Below, in pieces: positions 23,857 to 34,873 of a stretch of DNA of 64,000 nt. The position numbers and the translations under genes were made by a program. Positions within the stretch are counted from its first letter, which is position 1; each line of letters opens with the position of its first letter. The stretch covers positions 248,001 to 312,000 of the forward strand of contig CAKJVC010000097.1 of the NCBI GenBank assembly GCA_918026815.1, given 5' to 3'. The notes beneath the pieces were generated by a model. It did not search any database, had not been told where the DNA came from, and saw nothing but the letters and a program-made list of their open reading frames with translations. The DNA is from Chalara sp. BL73. Its lineage: Eukaryota > Ascomycota > Leotiomycetes > Helotiales.

Positions 23857-26172
23857 AAAAGTGTAAAGGATCTTTTGTTTTGCCGGTGGGAAGCCCTGAG
23901 GTAACTGCCGCCCATGAAAACTCGAAGAAGGAGCTGTCATTTCTGTGACCGAAAACCTCTCTTCCTAAGACAATATCTCGTGCTTTGTCTTGCTCTTGCC
24001 TACAAAGTGGTGGAAGATATTTGCCTCAGACCGCTAGTCAAACAAAATTTGCTCCATGCCTTGCAGCTAACATCAAATCCATTACATGTCTCGATAATCG
24101 TAGTAATCCGCCTCTTGCATTGGTAAAGCTGAATATCATGTGAAATACCGGGGCCCAGTAAGTCAGTATAAGTTTCTGCCAGCGGTTCTAAATAACTCTT
24201 AAGCTTGAATGAACAAGTATGATTCCGCTATAGCTATACGCGATGAATGTGTGGTCTATGGCGGAGCTGGGTTGACACCATGTTAGCTAACCTGCCCGCT
24301 GACACCTTTCATCCTGCCTCCTATCAACCCGCCATAGCTTGCCTTTGCGGGACATCTGGAGATCCCGTGATTCTTAGTTCATTAGTCAACACTCCAAGTC
24401 GCAGGCTGCCTTACTGTTGCATTTGTCATCTTAAATGGGCTTTGCTTCTGTGTATTGCATCCAACCTATGAAGATTGTGCAATAAATTATCTACGCTAGA
24501 CTTAGGATATCATTACACCGTCAAGACTTAAAGTTATATTTCTGCCTTCCGTTGTTTACAATCAAAGATAATCGCAATTCTCTCAATCCATATGCAGACA
24601 GCTTTTTCATATCACTTTCCACATCTAAGAGGCTGGATAGTCGAACTTATCCGGAATTCACCGGACCAGGCTTTTTCGGGTTTATCGAGCTTTTTTTGGT
24701 ACCTCTATTGAGAATTGGCCACCTTCCAATGTCATGAAAACTTGCTGGAAACCTTCCAACCTCCTCCTTTCCCAACAAAGGCAGAATAATTTATAGATCT
24801 ACTCGAGGCCGGGGACGATAAATACAACTCATAGCATATTGGGTCATCAGACTCAGGCTATTTTAACAATTCCCCAGTTCCACTATCAGCATCAACGCCA
24901 ACTGGAATCAGCAATGTGGGCTCAAAAAGGCCTTCGGCTATCTCACTTGAGAGTAATTTTGAATGTTCCATGTTGCTAATAGCGAAAGAGAAATAGAAGG
25001 CTTAAATAATGTGCAAGGTGGGTAGAGTGGTGTGGCACAAATCAAGCTTTAATTAATACGAAGACTAATCTCTACCTTTTCTACTACGCTCCGAACTTCC
25101 TCCTTATCCCCCCCGGTACCCATGATGACCTCTTACGTGCCGAAGCCTAAGGCTTCTACTAAACTACCTTATTACCCCTTAGCACATGACATTCCTACAG
25201 ATGACAGGAGGCATGGATAAGTTTTGCAATCAGCCCTTATTGTTGGCGTGGAGTCATGGCTTCAATTTCAAGTACTGTATATGTATTCGCTAAGAAACTA
25301 TTGCTTCTTGACCTTACTTTAGTTCTCTGGCCTCCGCCTCGTGCGTATCAGTACATAATACAACAAACGGCATTCCTCTTGCAAACTCATCAACCTGATT
25401 TGGCTGAATTCGATGGGGCATCCTGACGAGATAGTTAACAGATTACTTGGAGAGTGACTAGATGCCACAGATTACCCGCACACCACGTGTTGGCAATTGA
25501 GAATCGGACAAATATCACGGATTTCGCCCGCAAAGAACGCCTCATGGCTGATAAGAATTTCCTATAAATGTGGCTGCCTATGAAAGTATTGTTAAGGGAA
25601 TTATTGCGCATTGTCATGTAACAATGCCATCATGCTTCCGCGTCCAAAAGCAAGGCCTTAGCTTGCCACAATCAATGATCGAAGAAGGATGCTGAGCTAG
25701 GGGCTGAGGGGATGCAGTGTTAGTCCTAGGCAGCGTCGAATTATGCTCTCTAACCACGCCGAGCTTACAATTCTTCTGTACCACCTGCGGCTTGGTACCA
25801 TCGGTAGACGTCGTTGGGCCGCCTCGAGCCTCGTCGGGCAGCATCCACAAGGCTACCCTGGAAGGGTAGCACAGGAAATGGCTGGTTGCAAGATGGTGAC
25901 TTTCCCATATCGTATCTTTAAAGCAGGAGGCAGCGAACCAGTTTGCAAGGTCCGCCTTCCCCATCACAGTAACCGTATAAGAACCCCTCGCCTCTCTCTT
26001 CCTTTCTACAACAGCCTCCTCGATAAGACAAAACCATTGCTCCTATCTTCAGCTGAACTGCCTTTTGGTACTTGTTTATTTCGTTGTGTAAGGTTGGCTA
26101 GCTTCCAAGTAAGCCCACTGCTATCTATCTTCTGATCAGATAAAGCGGATTAGAGGCAGCCCTGCAAGCAAA
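23857..26172. other. Intergenic, 2.3 kb, no supported gene
   Basis: All open frames here are short and lack domains, signal peptides with follow-on exons, or repeats. I see nothing to annotate beyond a probable promoter region just upstream of 26173. Confidence 0.45.
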
Positions 26173-28820
26173 ATGTCAACAGAGCTACACGGACAATCTC
26201 CTTATCAGTTCTTGCGACACTCGTGGCCTGAATCGTTTACAAAACGTCAAATTTTTGATCACCCAAAGGAAAACCAACCCTACCTCCAAATTCTGCATGA
26301 CGATGATTTCTCTGATGAATTTGAGGGCGGAGCCGATACGGATGGAGAGCAGAGCGAAATTCTTAATCAAACCTGGAATAATTACAACACTGAAGAGTAT
26401 ACCCGGCAAAATATTATCAGGCTATTCATGAAAGGCATGGTGCGAGAGGAAGAGGACTTAGAATGCCTCGACCAAGTTGAGGTACTTGCAGGTTTTTGCG
26501 AGAAAACGAAGTTTCAGAGTCTAGAAATAAACACCGAGCAGGATGTGAAGCGCGTGGCGTTACTCGATGACAGATGTAATGACGCTACCACTGCTAATAT
26601 AAGGAAAGGACATTGCAGGCCATATTCAGGACCGCTGACTACGCGAGAACTATACCAAGCGTTAAGCAGGAAGGCAAGTCATCCTTCACGCTGGTATCAG
26701 AGCTGTTAGTAAACTGATAAATATTGCACAGCCTTTTACGGTCGATTCGGAGCAAACTGGCTCTAACAATGTATTTGAACACAAGGAGAGTGACGCTCGG
26801 AGGAGATTGATGTAAGCGGTGTCCTTTTTACTTTTTGGGAATTATGATTTGGCTAATCGCTATAGCTACATTACTGATTTAGATCCATCTTGTATTGCGG
26901 CTCTTGCGGCAACGGCATCGAGTAGTCAGGCTTCTGCTCTGAGAGATACCATTTACAAGAATTTGATGGGCAAAGCGTCCATTGGGGCAACTATTTCTGT
27001 AAGTATATCCATTCAAAGTGAAAATTTTCCTGGTCTTTGTTTGCCGATCCTAACACTCATGCTGCAGACTAAAGGGATTCCGCTCTTTACCTTTGCTCTC
27101 AATATTCCGTATTACGCGCTTAGGCAAAGCAAAAATGTACTCAAAGATTGTCGAAAGAAATTCGACGGCACGCCCTTGAGGCAGTCTTGTAATTTGCCTT
27201 CCCTGTCTATGGAGGCATGTACACCGGCTTCTACGGATAGGACCCACACCTTATACGAAGCCCAGATATCAATTAGCGTGACAGGAATTGATAATTGGGT
27301 TTGGACGGCATACGGATTTGTCGATAGCTACTTTGATTCGAACGAGACAGTAGACAGCTATCACCAGTTAAGCACGAGAGGACCACTCCAGGGACGAGTA
27401 GATCCTCTTGCGGCTGGACTACTCAACGCCGACGAGCCCATCTGGACGCCTAGAGAATATTTTTTCAAAGTCTTCGCGATCCGAATGAATAGGGTTTTAA
27501 AAGAATGGAGCTTGATAGTTGAGGAGGTGGACAAGAGGGTTGAACAGTACGTGTAATGTGGAATCCGTCGGCATTTCTAACATTATTTTACACTTGGAGC
27601 AGTATCGTTAGTGAGAATTGCTTCTCTTTTGTCGCGCAGCCTCGAAACTTTGTAGATAGTTCTCCGCTCCGACTCAACGGCCTAGAATTTTAATAATGGG
27701 GTTGTGTATTGAAGAGTAACTGACAATTTTATGCAAACAGGTCTAGAGCATTCCAATTACCCATATCATTTGACGACCCTAAAGCCAGACAAAAAATGCG
27801 AGATTTTAGCATGTGGAACCGTCAGATGCTCAAACTTTTAATACAGTTGGTAGGCCGTCTTTCTGATACAACTAGTGCCTGGGAGGAATTTTTCGGAAAG
27901 GAAATCGGATACTTTCTTGATAATGAGTCTCCCTCCCTCAAACTATCAATAGCTGCTGTTGACAAAGCCGTCACGCAAATGAGGGGTTTTATATTGAAGT
28001 TACAGAGGTTGGAGAAGGAACTATGCCAGGATAACCAACAGGCTGTAAGTAAGCACTCCTCTTCGGGATGTGGAGGTGAACTACATTCACCTGTCTAGCG
28101 GATACAAAAGCTAATTAAAACAGCTCCATGCTCAATCGATTTTCCAAAACAGCGAAGCCGTAATCTACCAGAGGAAAACTACAAGTTATGTTCAGATCCT
28201 TACCGTCGTTACTATCGTAAGTCTAGCTTCTGAGCCTATCAGTCTTTAGTATTAAGTCTGATATCATTTATTAGGTATTTAGCCCTCTAGCCTTCGCTGC
28301 ATCCTTGTTCAATACACATGAAATTCTACCGTTTGATCCCAGTCTAGCACATTTCACATATGTGCTGCTTATTTTGGCAGTCTTAGTAGCTGCGACACTA
28401 CTACTCTTATTTAACTGGACTTCGTGGCTGCATTCATTCGACGTGGCAGCTCAATCCTCCCGAAAGGTCTTCAAACTTCTGAGCCACGCAAAGAAAAGCA
28501 ACGAGATTTCCGAAAAAGGGCCGGGTGGAGAAGAGATTCGCGAGACAAAAGCCGCATGGGCTTTGGACATTGTACTAGCGCTGAAACGAACACTTCTCCC
28601 CCGCAAACATAATAGATCGGACCCCCGATATTGCTTGGACCTTGAAATGGGTTGTAGAGAGCCTTTCATGGGTAGTCATAGAGCTGAAAATGTTCCTGAA
28701 CCCCCAGACCCGCCATCAACTTCTTCGCTTGAGCACGTTCCTGACCCGCTATCCTCGCTTATGGGTTGGGACGCTCCATCACACGGTGGGCAAAGAGAAT
28801 CCTTCCACAAAATCAAGTGA
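26173..28820 (+). CDS. CorA-like membrane protein (711 aa as read; may extend)
   Basis: Seven exons join in phase: 26173-26673, 26732-26811, 26866-26998, 27068-27546, 27741-28044, 28124-28216 and 28275-28820. The first intron is of the GC-AG type (AAG|GCAAGT). The motif RRLIYITDLDP spans exons 2-3, as in fungal CorA-like proteins. Two membrane helices lie near residues 520-545 (VVTIVFSPLAFAASLF) and 557-580 (YVLLILAVLVAATLLLLFNW). The magnesium-channel GMN motif is absent: after SLF comes NTHE. Magnesium transport is therefore doubtful. The last 70 residues after a CCCCC run at about 28602-28606 look like an out-of-frame reading, while the +1 frame continues into the next ORF; the true protein may be a longer fusion. 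Confidence 0.8.
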
Positions 28821-31062
28821 ACAGTATAATAACAGTATAGCAGCACCAAAAACGTCTACTTCAGCAGCTATCCTAGAGTCACCAGGCTGTCCTGGTCGCC
28901 AGTTTCGCTTATCGGAGATGGATGAGGACCTCTTACACCCGGCTAGATATAAGGCCAAGCTCACGGAACTTCAAGCTTATGTTTGTCGGGAATCAAGGAT
29001 TGCTGCGCAGGGCCTAAATATCGGTAAGAGAGGTACGAAGTCCAACCTCACTCCAGCTTCTCTACTTCAAGAATGCCAGACGTTTCTTACTTCGATTCTG
29101 CGGAACGTGGCTGTCCTCCGGGAAGCTGGATTTTGCTCCTCAACCGCTACGTTTCTTTGGATAGATCCGAATCGTACTCAGGTCGCATTCTTAGAATCCA
29201 TTGAACTCGATAAAGTGACTCAGCTGGAAGACTGGATCGATGAGACGAAGACTTCTTTGGAGAACCTTCGACAATTAGACAGCGCTTGCAAGGATCTACT
29301 TGGTGATTACTTTGTATCACCCGCTCCACCAGCAGCCGGTAATATTGCGCTTGCGTCTCTCCGGTTATTTGATCTCTTCCTAGTTAGCCATGCCTGCTCT
29401 CACATCGGTGACATTGATTGCCTCATGAGAAAAGATACTTATACAGGAAGGAGATTCCAGATTTCAAGCCAGGCTAGCAGTATTATTGACTCGTCGGCTC
29501 CATCCGAGCCAGGCACAATGATCTTTTCTCGGCGAACTCTCAAGTGTCTAAACGGGTTCCTTTGTGGTGAGCAAGTATGGGTCCTTCATGGCCACAACGT
29601 AAATCCAATGGATTCCACCGAGCTCTTTCTATCTACTACCCCAAATACTTTTGCTGAAGTTTGGGGCCCTATGTGGATGATCACTAAACAAGGGGAGCCC
29701 ATGGAGATTCTCCGGTATGACTTGGACCACGGCTCGGTTGTTCCATTTAGTTTGATCTCTGGAAGTGGTGGGCATTCCATAAGAACCGAGCCAAACGAAG
29801 AATTATGTCACTGGATTCCTAACAGTGAGCTCGAAAGTTGTGAGAGAGCTTTAGCGAGCACATTCCCCCCTCAAATTAGCCATCCCAGACTTCTTATTGG
29901 AGCTTGCCGTCATAGTGTTATTCCAAACACTGAGAAGTGTTATTGCAATCTGACAGACCTCAACAAAGAATTCGTTAGCAAAGGATACCGAAGACCAATC
30001 GGATCATCATCTGCCAGGTGGGCAACAGATTCGAGAACCGTGGGAACCACCGCTGGCGGAGCCGGGTTAGGTGCACCGGCTTTCCAGTATAGCCAAACCA
30101 TGAAGAAAGAAGGAATACCAGCCAAAGAGGCATTTCACAAACGCTGGAAGAACAACCCGCCCCAACTACGTCCTTGGCGATACCTACTCAGGCGGCATGG
30201 ACTCCAAGTGTCTGTCTGCACACGCAATAGTCGGAGAGTCAGGCTTGTTGATCTCATAGCTAGTGATACTATGAAGGAGTTCATGAGATCAAATCCATCT
30301 TATGCTAGCGAGCCATGGAAAGAGGCATTTGAGGAAATTCTCCATACTGACCCAGCACGACTGATTACTTTTCAAGCCGACAGTCCAGCGGAACGAGAAG
30401 GCTTCGAGAAATACATCACAGATTGTCTTGACGGGTTAATTCGCACTGGTATTGGAAGCCGAGCAAAGGACCCGTTTGTGGCTCTTTGGGTATATAATGG
30501 TCAGCCTTGGGAAATCGCGTTTCCACGCCAGTATTATACATGGACTGGGTTTGTAGAAGATAGTGACTCAATGTGCTCCTTCGTTGTCCTGGAGAAGTGC
30601 CTTGTAAATGCACTCGGTCTCAAGTGCTGCCACCCTCAAGAGGATATGGCAGAAGAAGAGGTACAAAGAATGCGAAAGGACACGTCTGCGGTGCTCGAAA
30701 CATTTTTGACAATCAACGACCGGAGCGAGCTGCCAGATGGGCTCCGCTTAGTTCTAAGATCAAACGGAAGGCTACACTGGAGCGTAGGCGAGCTGTGGAG
30801 GCGGAAACACCGCATCAAACTAGGAAAATTGGGTAAATTAGAAGGGGAAGGCTTTTATTCAAGGAGAATTCGGAAGGACGGTGAACGTTGTTATTTTAAG
30901 AGAGTTTTGACAGGAAAATGGTCTTCTGAAAGCCCGATCGCGGCTACAGCAAGATTGCTTTCCGGATATATCACGACCCCCGAAACTCATACGGAGCACA
31001 TTTGTGACGACCCAGACAGCGAACTATCGCCATTACCCTATTTTATTTTGGAGGAGACCTAG
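28642..31062 (+). CDS. Conserved fungal protein of unknown function, possibly fused to the CorA-like protein
   Basis: A single open frame overlaps the end of the CorA-like gene. It lacks a convincing own start: in-frame ATG codons are at 28690 and 28918, but good coding text (TPDIAWTLKWVVESL) begins upstream of both. The C-terminal half carries segments I know from uncharacterised fungal proteins: LLIGACRHSVIPNTEKCYC, GLQVSVCTRNSRRVRLVDL and YTWTGFVEDSDSM. No enzymatic motif is visible. I cannot tell whether it is a separate gene starting at 28918 (714 aa) or the C-terminal part of one long membrane protein. Confidence 0.75.
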   Translation: MKWVVESLSWVVIELKMFLNPQTRHQLLRLSTFLTRYPRLWVGTLHHTVGKENPSTKSSEQYNNSIAAPKTSTSAAILESPGCPGRQFRLSEMDEDLLHPARYKAKLTELQAYVCRESRIAAQGLNIGKRGTKSNLTPASLLQECQTFLTSILRNVAVLREAGFCSSTATFLWIDPNRTQVAFLESIELDKVTQLEDWIDETKTSLENLRQLDSACKDLLGDYFVSPAPPAAGNIALASLRLFDLFLVSHACSHIGDIDCLMRKDTYTGRRFQISSQASSIIDSSAPSEPGTMIFSRRTLKCLNGFLCGEQVWVLHGHNVNPMDSTELFLSTTPNTFAEVWGPMWMITKQGEPMEILRYDLDHGSVVPFSLISGSGGHSIRTEPNEELCHWIPNSELESCERALASTFPPQISHPRLLIGACRHSVIPNTEKCYCNLTDLNKEFVSKGYRRPIGSSSARWATDSRTVGTTAGGAGLGAPAFQYSQTMKKEGIPAKEAFHKRWKNNPPQLRPWRYLLRRHGLQVSVCTRNSRRVRLVDLIASDTMKEFMRSNPSYASEPWKEAFEEILHTDPARLITFQADSPAEREGFEKYITDCLDGLIRTGIGSRAKDPFVALWVYNGQPWEIAFPRQYYTWTGFVEDSDSMCSFVVLEKCLVNALGLKCCHPQEDMAEEEVQRMRKDTSAVLETFLTINDRSELPDGLRLVLRSNGRLHWSVGELWRRKHRIKLGKLGKLEGEGFYSRRIRKDGERCYFKRVLTGKWSSESPIAATARLLSGYITTPETHTEHICDDPDSELSPLPYFILEET

Positions 31063-31509
31063 CGTCTATGTGTCATAGTTGCGTACGCTGATGAGGTAAT
31101 TGATTTGACATGTTCTTCGATCGAGCTCCTTTAATGATCGACAAGCGAGCCACACTTTCGATATAGAGTTGTAAAATTTGGCATAATGAGGCTTGCCCTT
31201 TTTTACCGGTAGTGATTTAGATAACTATTAAGCGTTAAGTTAATTGATAACTTTGATATTGTTATCTCAGAGTGCTCTGGAAGTACGATGATCTTCGTCC
31301 TCCATCCATCTAAGGTCTCTCTGCTTGAGTTAATAGCAAGTCAGGACATGTCAACCCGAAGTCTCAGTGACCGCTATACAGAGAGAGCCTATTCACGAGA
31401 TTAGCCCCTATAATATCTGTAATGGCTACTTGCAGGTCCAGGATCGTTCCGTTCGTAACACCCCTTAACCACAAATAGCCACAAGCTAAGTATATTAACA
31501 GATATCTGG
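31063..31509. other. Intergenic, no gene seen
   Basis: This AT-rich spacer lies between the long ORF and the kinase relic. No N-terminal kinase exons (Gly-rich loop, ATP-binding Lys) could be found here. Confidence 0.5.
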
Positions 31510-32116
31510 GTGGGTACCCATGCCTCTTCTAAGGGCATTCTGCTTGCTGAGGCGAGCCATGGATATTTGCAGGCATACATCGACTCCAACAGCGCAGCGA
31601 CTAATAGTTCTTTGCGCTGGAAACTATCAGTGCAAGCCGCCGAAGCCGTTGCATCTGTGCACGCAAAAGACGTGACATGGTCGGACGTGCGACCCGAAAA
31701 TTTCTTGGTACATGAGACGGAGGAGCCATCGCTGGACCTATGGCTCTGCGACTTTGGAGGAGCGAGATGTGACGAACTGGGATCGGAAGCCCACCGCCTA
31801 TCAGACGGACCTTTTTTTGACCCCCGGGTGCCGTGAAAGTTGACACCGGCAACCGATATCTTCAGCCTATGATCCATCATCTACACCATTACGGAGGGAT
31901 ATTGGCCATATAGGAAACGCCTGTACCCGTGACTGTGGAGGATACAATTGCCTATGAGACCCTCTTGAGTCAGATGTTTGTGAAACTGGGATATCTCCAG
32001 ACGTGTCTATGCTGAGAGGTGGGGAGGTGATCAAGGGGCGCTAGGATTACCAATTCCAAACGGCCGAGAGGATGTTACGGGTAGTCAAGTCGGAAATGGC
32101 AGCGCCGGGCAAGTAA
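31510..32116 (+). pseudogene. Kinase-like pseudogene, 5'-truncated
   Basis: The frame from 31510 reads a protein-kinase C-lobe: HGYLQAYIDSN, then VTWSDVRPENFLVHE (catalytic loop, where the usual HSD has become WSD), then LWLCDFGGARCDELG (DFG motif). A TGA at 31834 interrupts it, yet coding text continues: TPATDIFSL, stop, SIIYTITEGYWPYR, and, after a frame break, EVIKGR, stop, DYQFQTAERMLRVVKSEM. Two of the stops fall where this family usually has Trp and one where it has Gly. The N-lobe is missing. It belongs to an abundant fungal kinase-like family with the phrase LRPENFLVHE. It is not functional. Confidence 0.75.
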
Positions 32117-32564
32117 CGTGCACACGGAGGCGGCAAGCACGTATGGCGAGTATTAAAATGTAGAGTAAATTTATACCTATATACCGTAGGCACACATTAA
32201 TTATGCTCACAAACGTATGGGTCTGGATGCGTGAGTCAGTTATATGGAGACCACCGATTGTACAAATCACGTGTCGGAAGTGATCGACACTTACCGAAAT
32301 TCATACTTCTGTATTACAATGGCCACAACTCATGCAAAATACGCTCAATTGACTATATAATAGGCATTCTAAGTAGCCAATCTAATATTTAGTACTTCCT
32401 CCTTTGTTTTTCAGCATCATTGCAATCCTTTTAGGCATACTCTCAACTAGTGCCTCAAAGGTTTCCTTCTGAATCTTGACCCATTCTTGACGAAAAGCAT
32501 GCTCCATTTCCTCGATAGTTCTGATTCTATGGCGCCTTCTACTAATTGCATCCTTCAATTGCTT

Positions 32565-32819
32565 CTATAGATTCTCAATAAAATTAAGATCGGGTAATTG
32601 TAGAAGCCAAATTAAGAACTTGACTTTGTGAAAAGCTTTGTAAGCAGCAGAGACTTTAGCAAAGTAATATTTTGCTCTATTTTCTATGATTACTACTCTT
32701 TTGCTATATTTCCGAACTATCTTTTTATAGAATGAAACAAAAGCTAGTTTAAGAACTTTATCTGTATAACGGTGTTGATTCATTCTAGCCCTTTTTGCAA
32801 AAATAACCAAAAGACCCAA
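32565..32819 (-). pseudogene. Tc1/mariner transposase catalytic fragment
   Basis: This frame holds LLVIFAKRARMNQHRYTD, then an altered catalytic core (VVIIENRAKYYFAK, where the second Asp of the DDE triad has become Glu-Asn), and then LPDLNFIENL. It is separated from the N-terminal part by about 170 bases with three in-frame stops. Confidence 0.75.
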
Positions 32820-32987
32820 TTCATTGCTTATAAAACATTCTTAGACTTCTACACTTGTTCTTCCTAATTTGAATGAAAGCTTAAAGTTCTTGTCAAGATA
32901 TTCTTTTTCTGGACCGCGTGTAATCTACTAGTTTCTGCCATCATATCCAATTTCAAAAGTAAATTCGTCTGACTATATAACCAAGCT

Positions 32988-33437
32988 CTAATTCCTCTTT
33001 TTTTCCGCTTTTCTAAAAACTATTCTTTTCTTTTTGTGTGCAAGCTTAAGCCAAGGCTTCCGACGAGCGCGTCTGCGAGCTTTGTTGTACTTTTTAAGGG
33101 TTTTTCGGACTAGCTGTCTAGAAAGTTGCTTTCCTGACTTGAAGAGCGTTGCAAAAGCAGCTAAGCATGCTCTAGTATCAGTAGTAGCATAGCGTACTAG
33201 CTTTCTTTCAGCTTGAACAGTAAGTTTAAGCTTAGTTCCAGGCCTGATTTTGTTCTTAAATCGGTCGGTGCCAGTACTGGCTTTTGCTCTTGTAATAATA
33301 TCGTGGCAAGTAGTGCGAGGTAGGTTTTCAAGGCGTCCGATAGCACTGATAGTTTTGCCAGCCAAATACCAGGTCCATACAGCTCTTCGCTGTTCTACAG
33401 TAGTTTCCCGACGTGAGGTTTTAGGTTTGGAAGGCAT
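32988..33437 (-). pseudogene. Tc1/mariner transposase N-terminal part
   Basis: The start MPSKPKTSRRETTVEQRR and the helix-turn-helix region DIITRAKASTGTDR are typical for fungal Tc1-like transposases. The frame ends after 149 codons at a stop, and the catalytic region continues further along in pieces broken by stops. Confidence 0.8.
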
Positions 33438-33564
33438 ATTTGTAGAATTGAAGGAATAGAGGGAATAGAGCAGGCTGTGTAGGCATAGAAAGGAGATGGT
33501 GGGGTTGTCCCGATTAGGATTTTAATCTCGATAAAATGTCGATCACTTCCGACACGTGATTGTA

Positions 33565-34873
33565 CTTTCAAATTTCATTGGAAACACCATCGGCTGTATC
33601 TTCAAAAATCGCACCTCAACTCTTGTGGCTTTGGTGTTTATCTTCTTTCCGTTCTTGCCAATTAGATGGCTGCTTTTCTTTGGATTGCAGCCGGGTTATG
33701 AGCTATTTCGGGAACCCGCTCTCAATACCTTACTGAGACGAGCGATATTCTCGGTTGTGAGATTTAGTGCGCCGGCCTCTTCGAAAAGGTGCTTTTTCGT
33801 CCGTAGCCTACTGATCAGAGCACATTTGTCATAGTATTGTCATTTCTCTGGTTGGGGGAGACTGGTTCAACGATCGAAATCGTGTTCCAGGTCAGTCACG
33901 GTCCACAGCACATAGAGTTTAGGCTCATGATAGCGAATTAATTACACTACCACCCTCACGCATGCCTGGTCCTGTATTTTAATGTAGCCGCACAACGGTC
34001 CTAGAAGCATCATAGGCACAGGCGTAATGTATTCGGCAAGAAGCAGGCAAGTTAAAGTGGTACGAGAGAAGCAGGTGTTGCTTCGCGAAGTCACGTGTGT
34101 CTACATGTGGAGCAGCTTGTGAAACTCGAGGCGGATCCTGGCAATAGTGTCCAATGCCCTAATTCCTGTGTTCAAGCATGACTTTTGAGATTGAAGGAAT
34201 TCTAATCGAGCAAAAAGCTAAATTGACATGCCAAACCCCGCCCCCCAATCAAATACCCTTGTAGCTCCAGTCGCTTGATATAAAACGTTGAGGGAATAGG
34301 GAGATAGGGCTGCCACATTGTTGTCCTTCGCGTCCTTCAATGCCCCACCCGCTCCCGGGAACGTGGTCGGCCTTCGCCAATGGTTTTGACATGCGGGCAT
34401 TGTGGATCGTCATTGTGCACCAAGCTTTGTGGGGTGCCGAAGACCATGACCAAAAAGTTCGGATCGGAGTTGCTTTTCTCGGCTACAGGGTTCGGACTCC
34501 GGATTCGAACAAATGGGGGCGGATAATCATCAAAGATGGGGAAGCGACTAAGCAGAAATAAGTAGCAGCTTTCTCGCAGTTCTCGTTGAAAATGAATTTT
34601 TAAAGTTTCCGACTTTCCACGTATGCAAAGCTTTGGCCAATGCATAGGAATATGTTCAAAGATAGAGGGTTGCGACTCATTCTTTGTTCCCTGAAGTTTG
34701 GTTAAACCGCGGGGAGAGAAGAGATGGTCCCCAGTTGATTCATTCCGAATAGCTCTCGAGCCTGTAGGTAAGTGAAAATTCCCCTGGTACAGCAGATTCT
34801 CAAACACTTTATCCGTCCTCAATGCCAGTAGCTCCCTAATGGATGGGATGCTCATGGTAATATTTGGTGGAGC
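33565..34873. other. Intergenic with an uncertain ORF at 34337-34855
   Basis: A minus-strand frame of 172 codons (start MSIPSIRELLALRTDK) begins only 19 bases beyond the stop codon of the Clr5 gene. It has no domain and its DNA also reads open in another frame, so I do not call it a gene. The rest shows nothing. Confidence 0.35.

Larger units (their letters stand above)
32263..33562 (-). mobile_element. Tc1/mariner-type transposon, RIP-damaged
   Basis: The element is 1,300 bp, flanked by TA at 32261-32262 and 33563-33564, with near-perfect inverted ends at 32263-32289 and 33537-33562 that differ by one A. A transposase reads on the minus strand. The N-terminal part (33437-32988) is a helix-turn-helix region with the words TVEQRRAVWTWYLAG; the C-terminal part (32819-32565) contains ARMNQHRYTD and the DDE-domain text LPDLNFIENL. 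The middle and end hold several stops, including two adjacent TAG codons and a TAA, where conserved Trp codons are expected. The element is dead. The pattern of Trp-to-stop by G to A fits RIP. Confidence 0.9.

Noticed and set aside
34337..34855. 172-codon frame beyond the Clr5 gene stop
   Set aside because: No domain, no intron support, and an overlapping frame is open on the other strand; the distance to the Clr5 stop is too short for a separate fungal gene.
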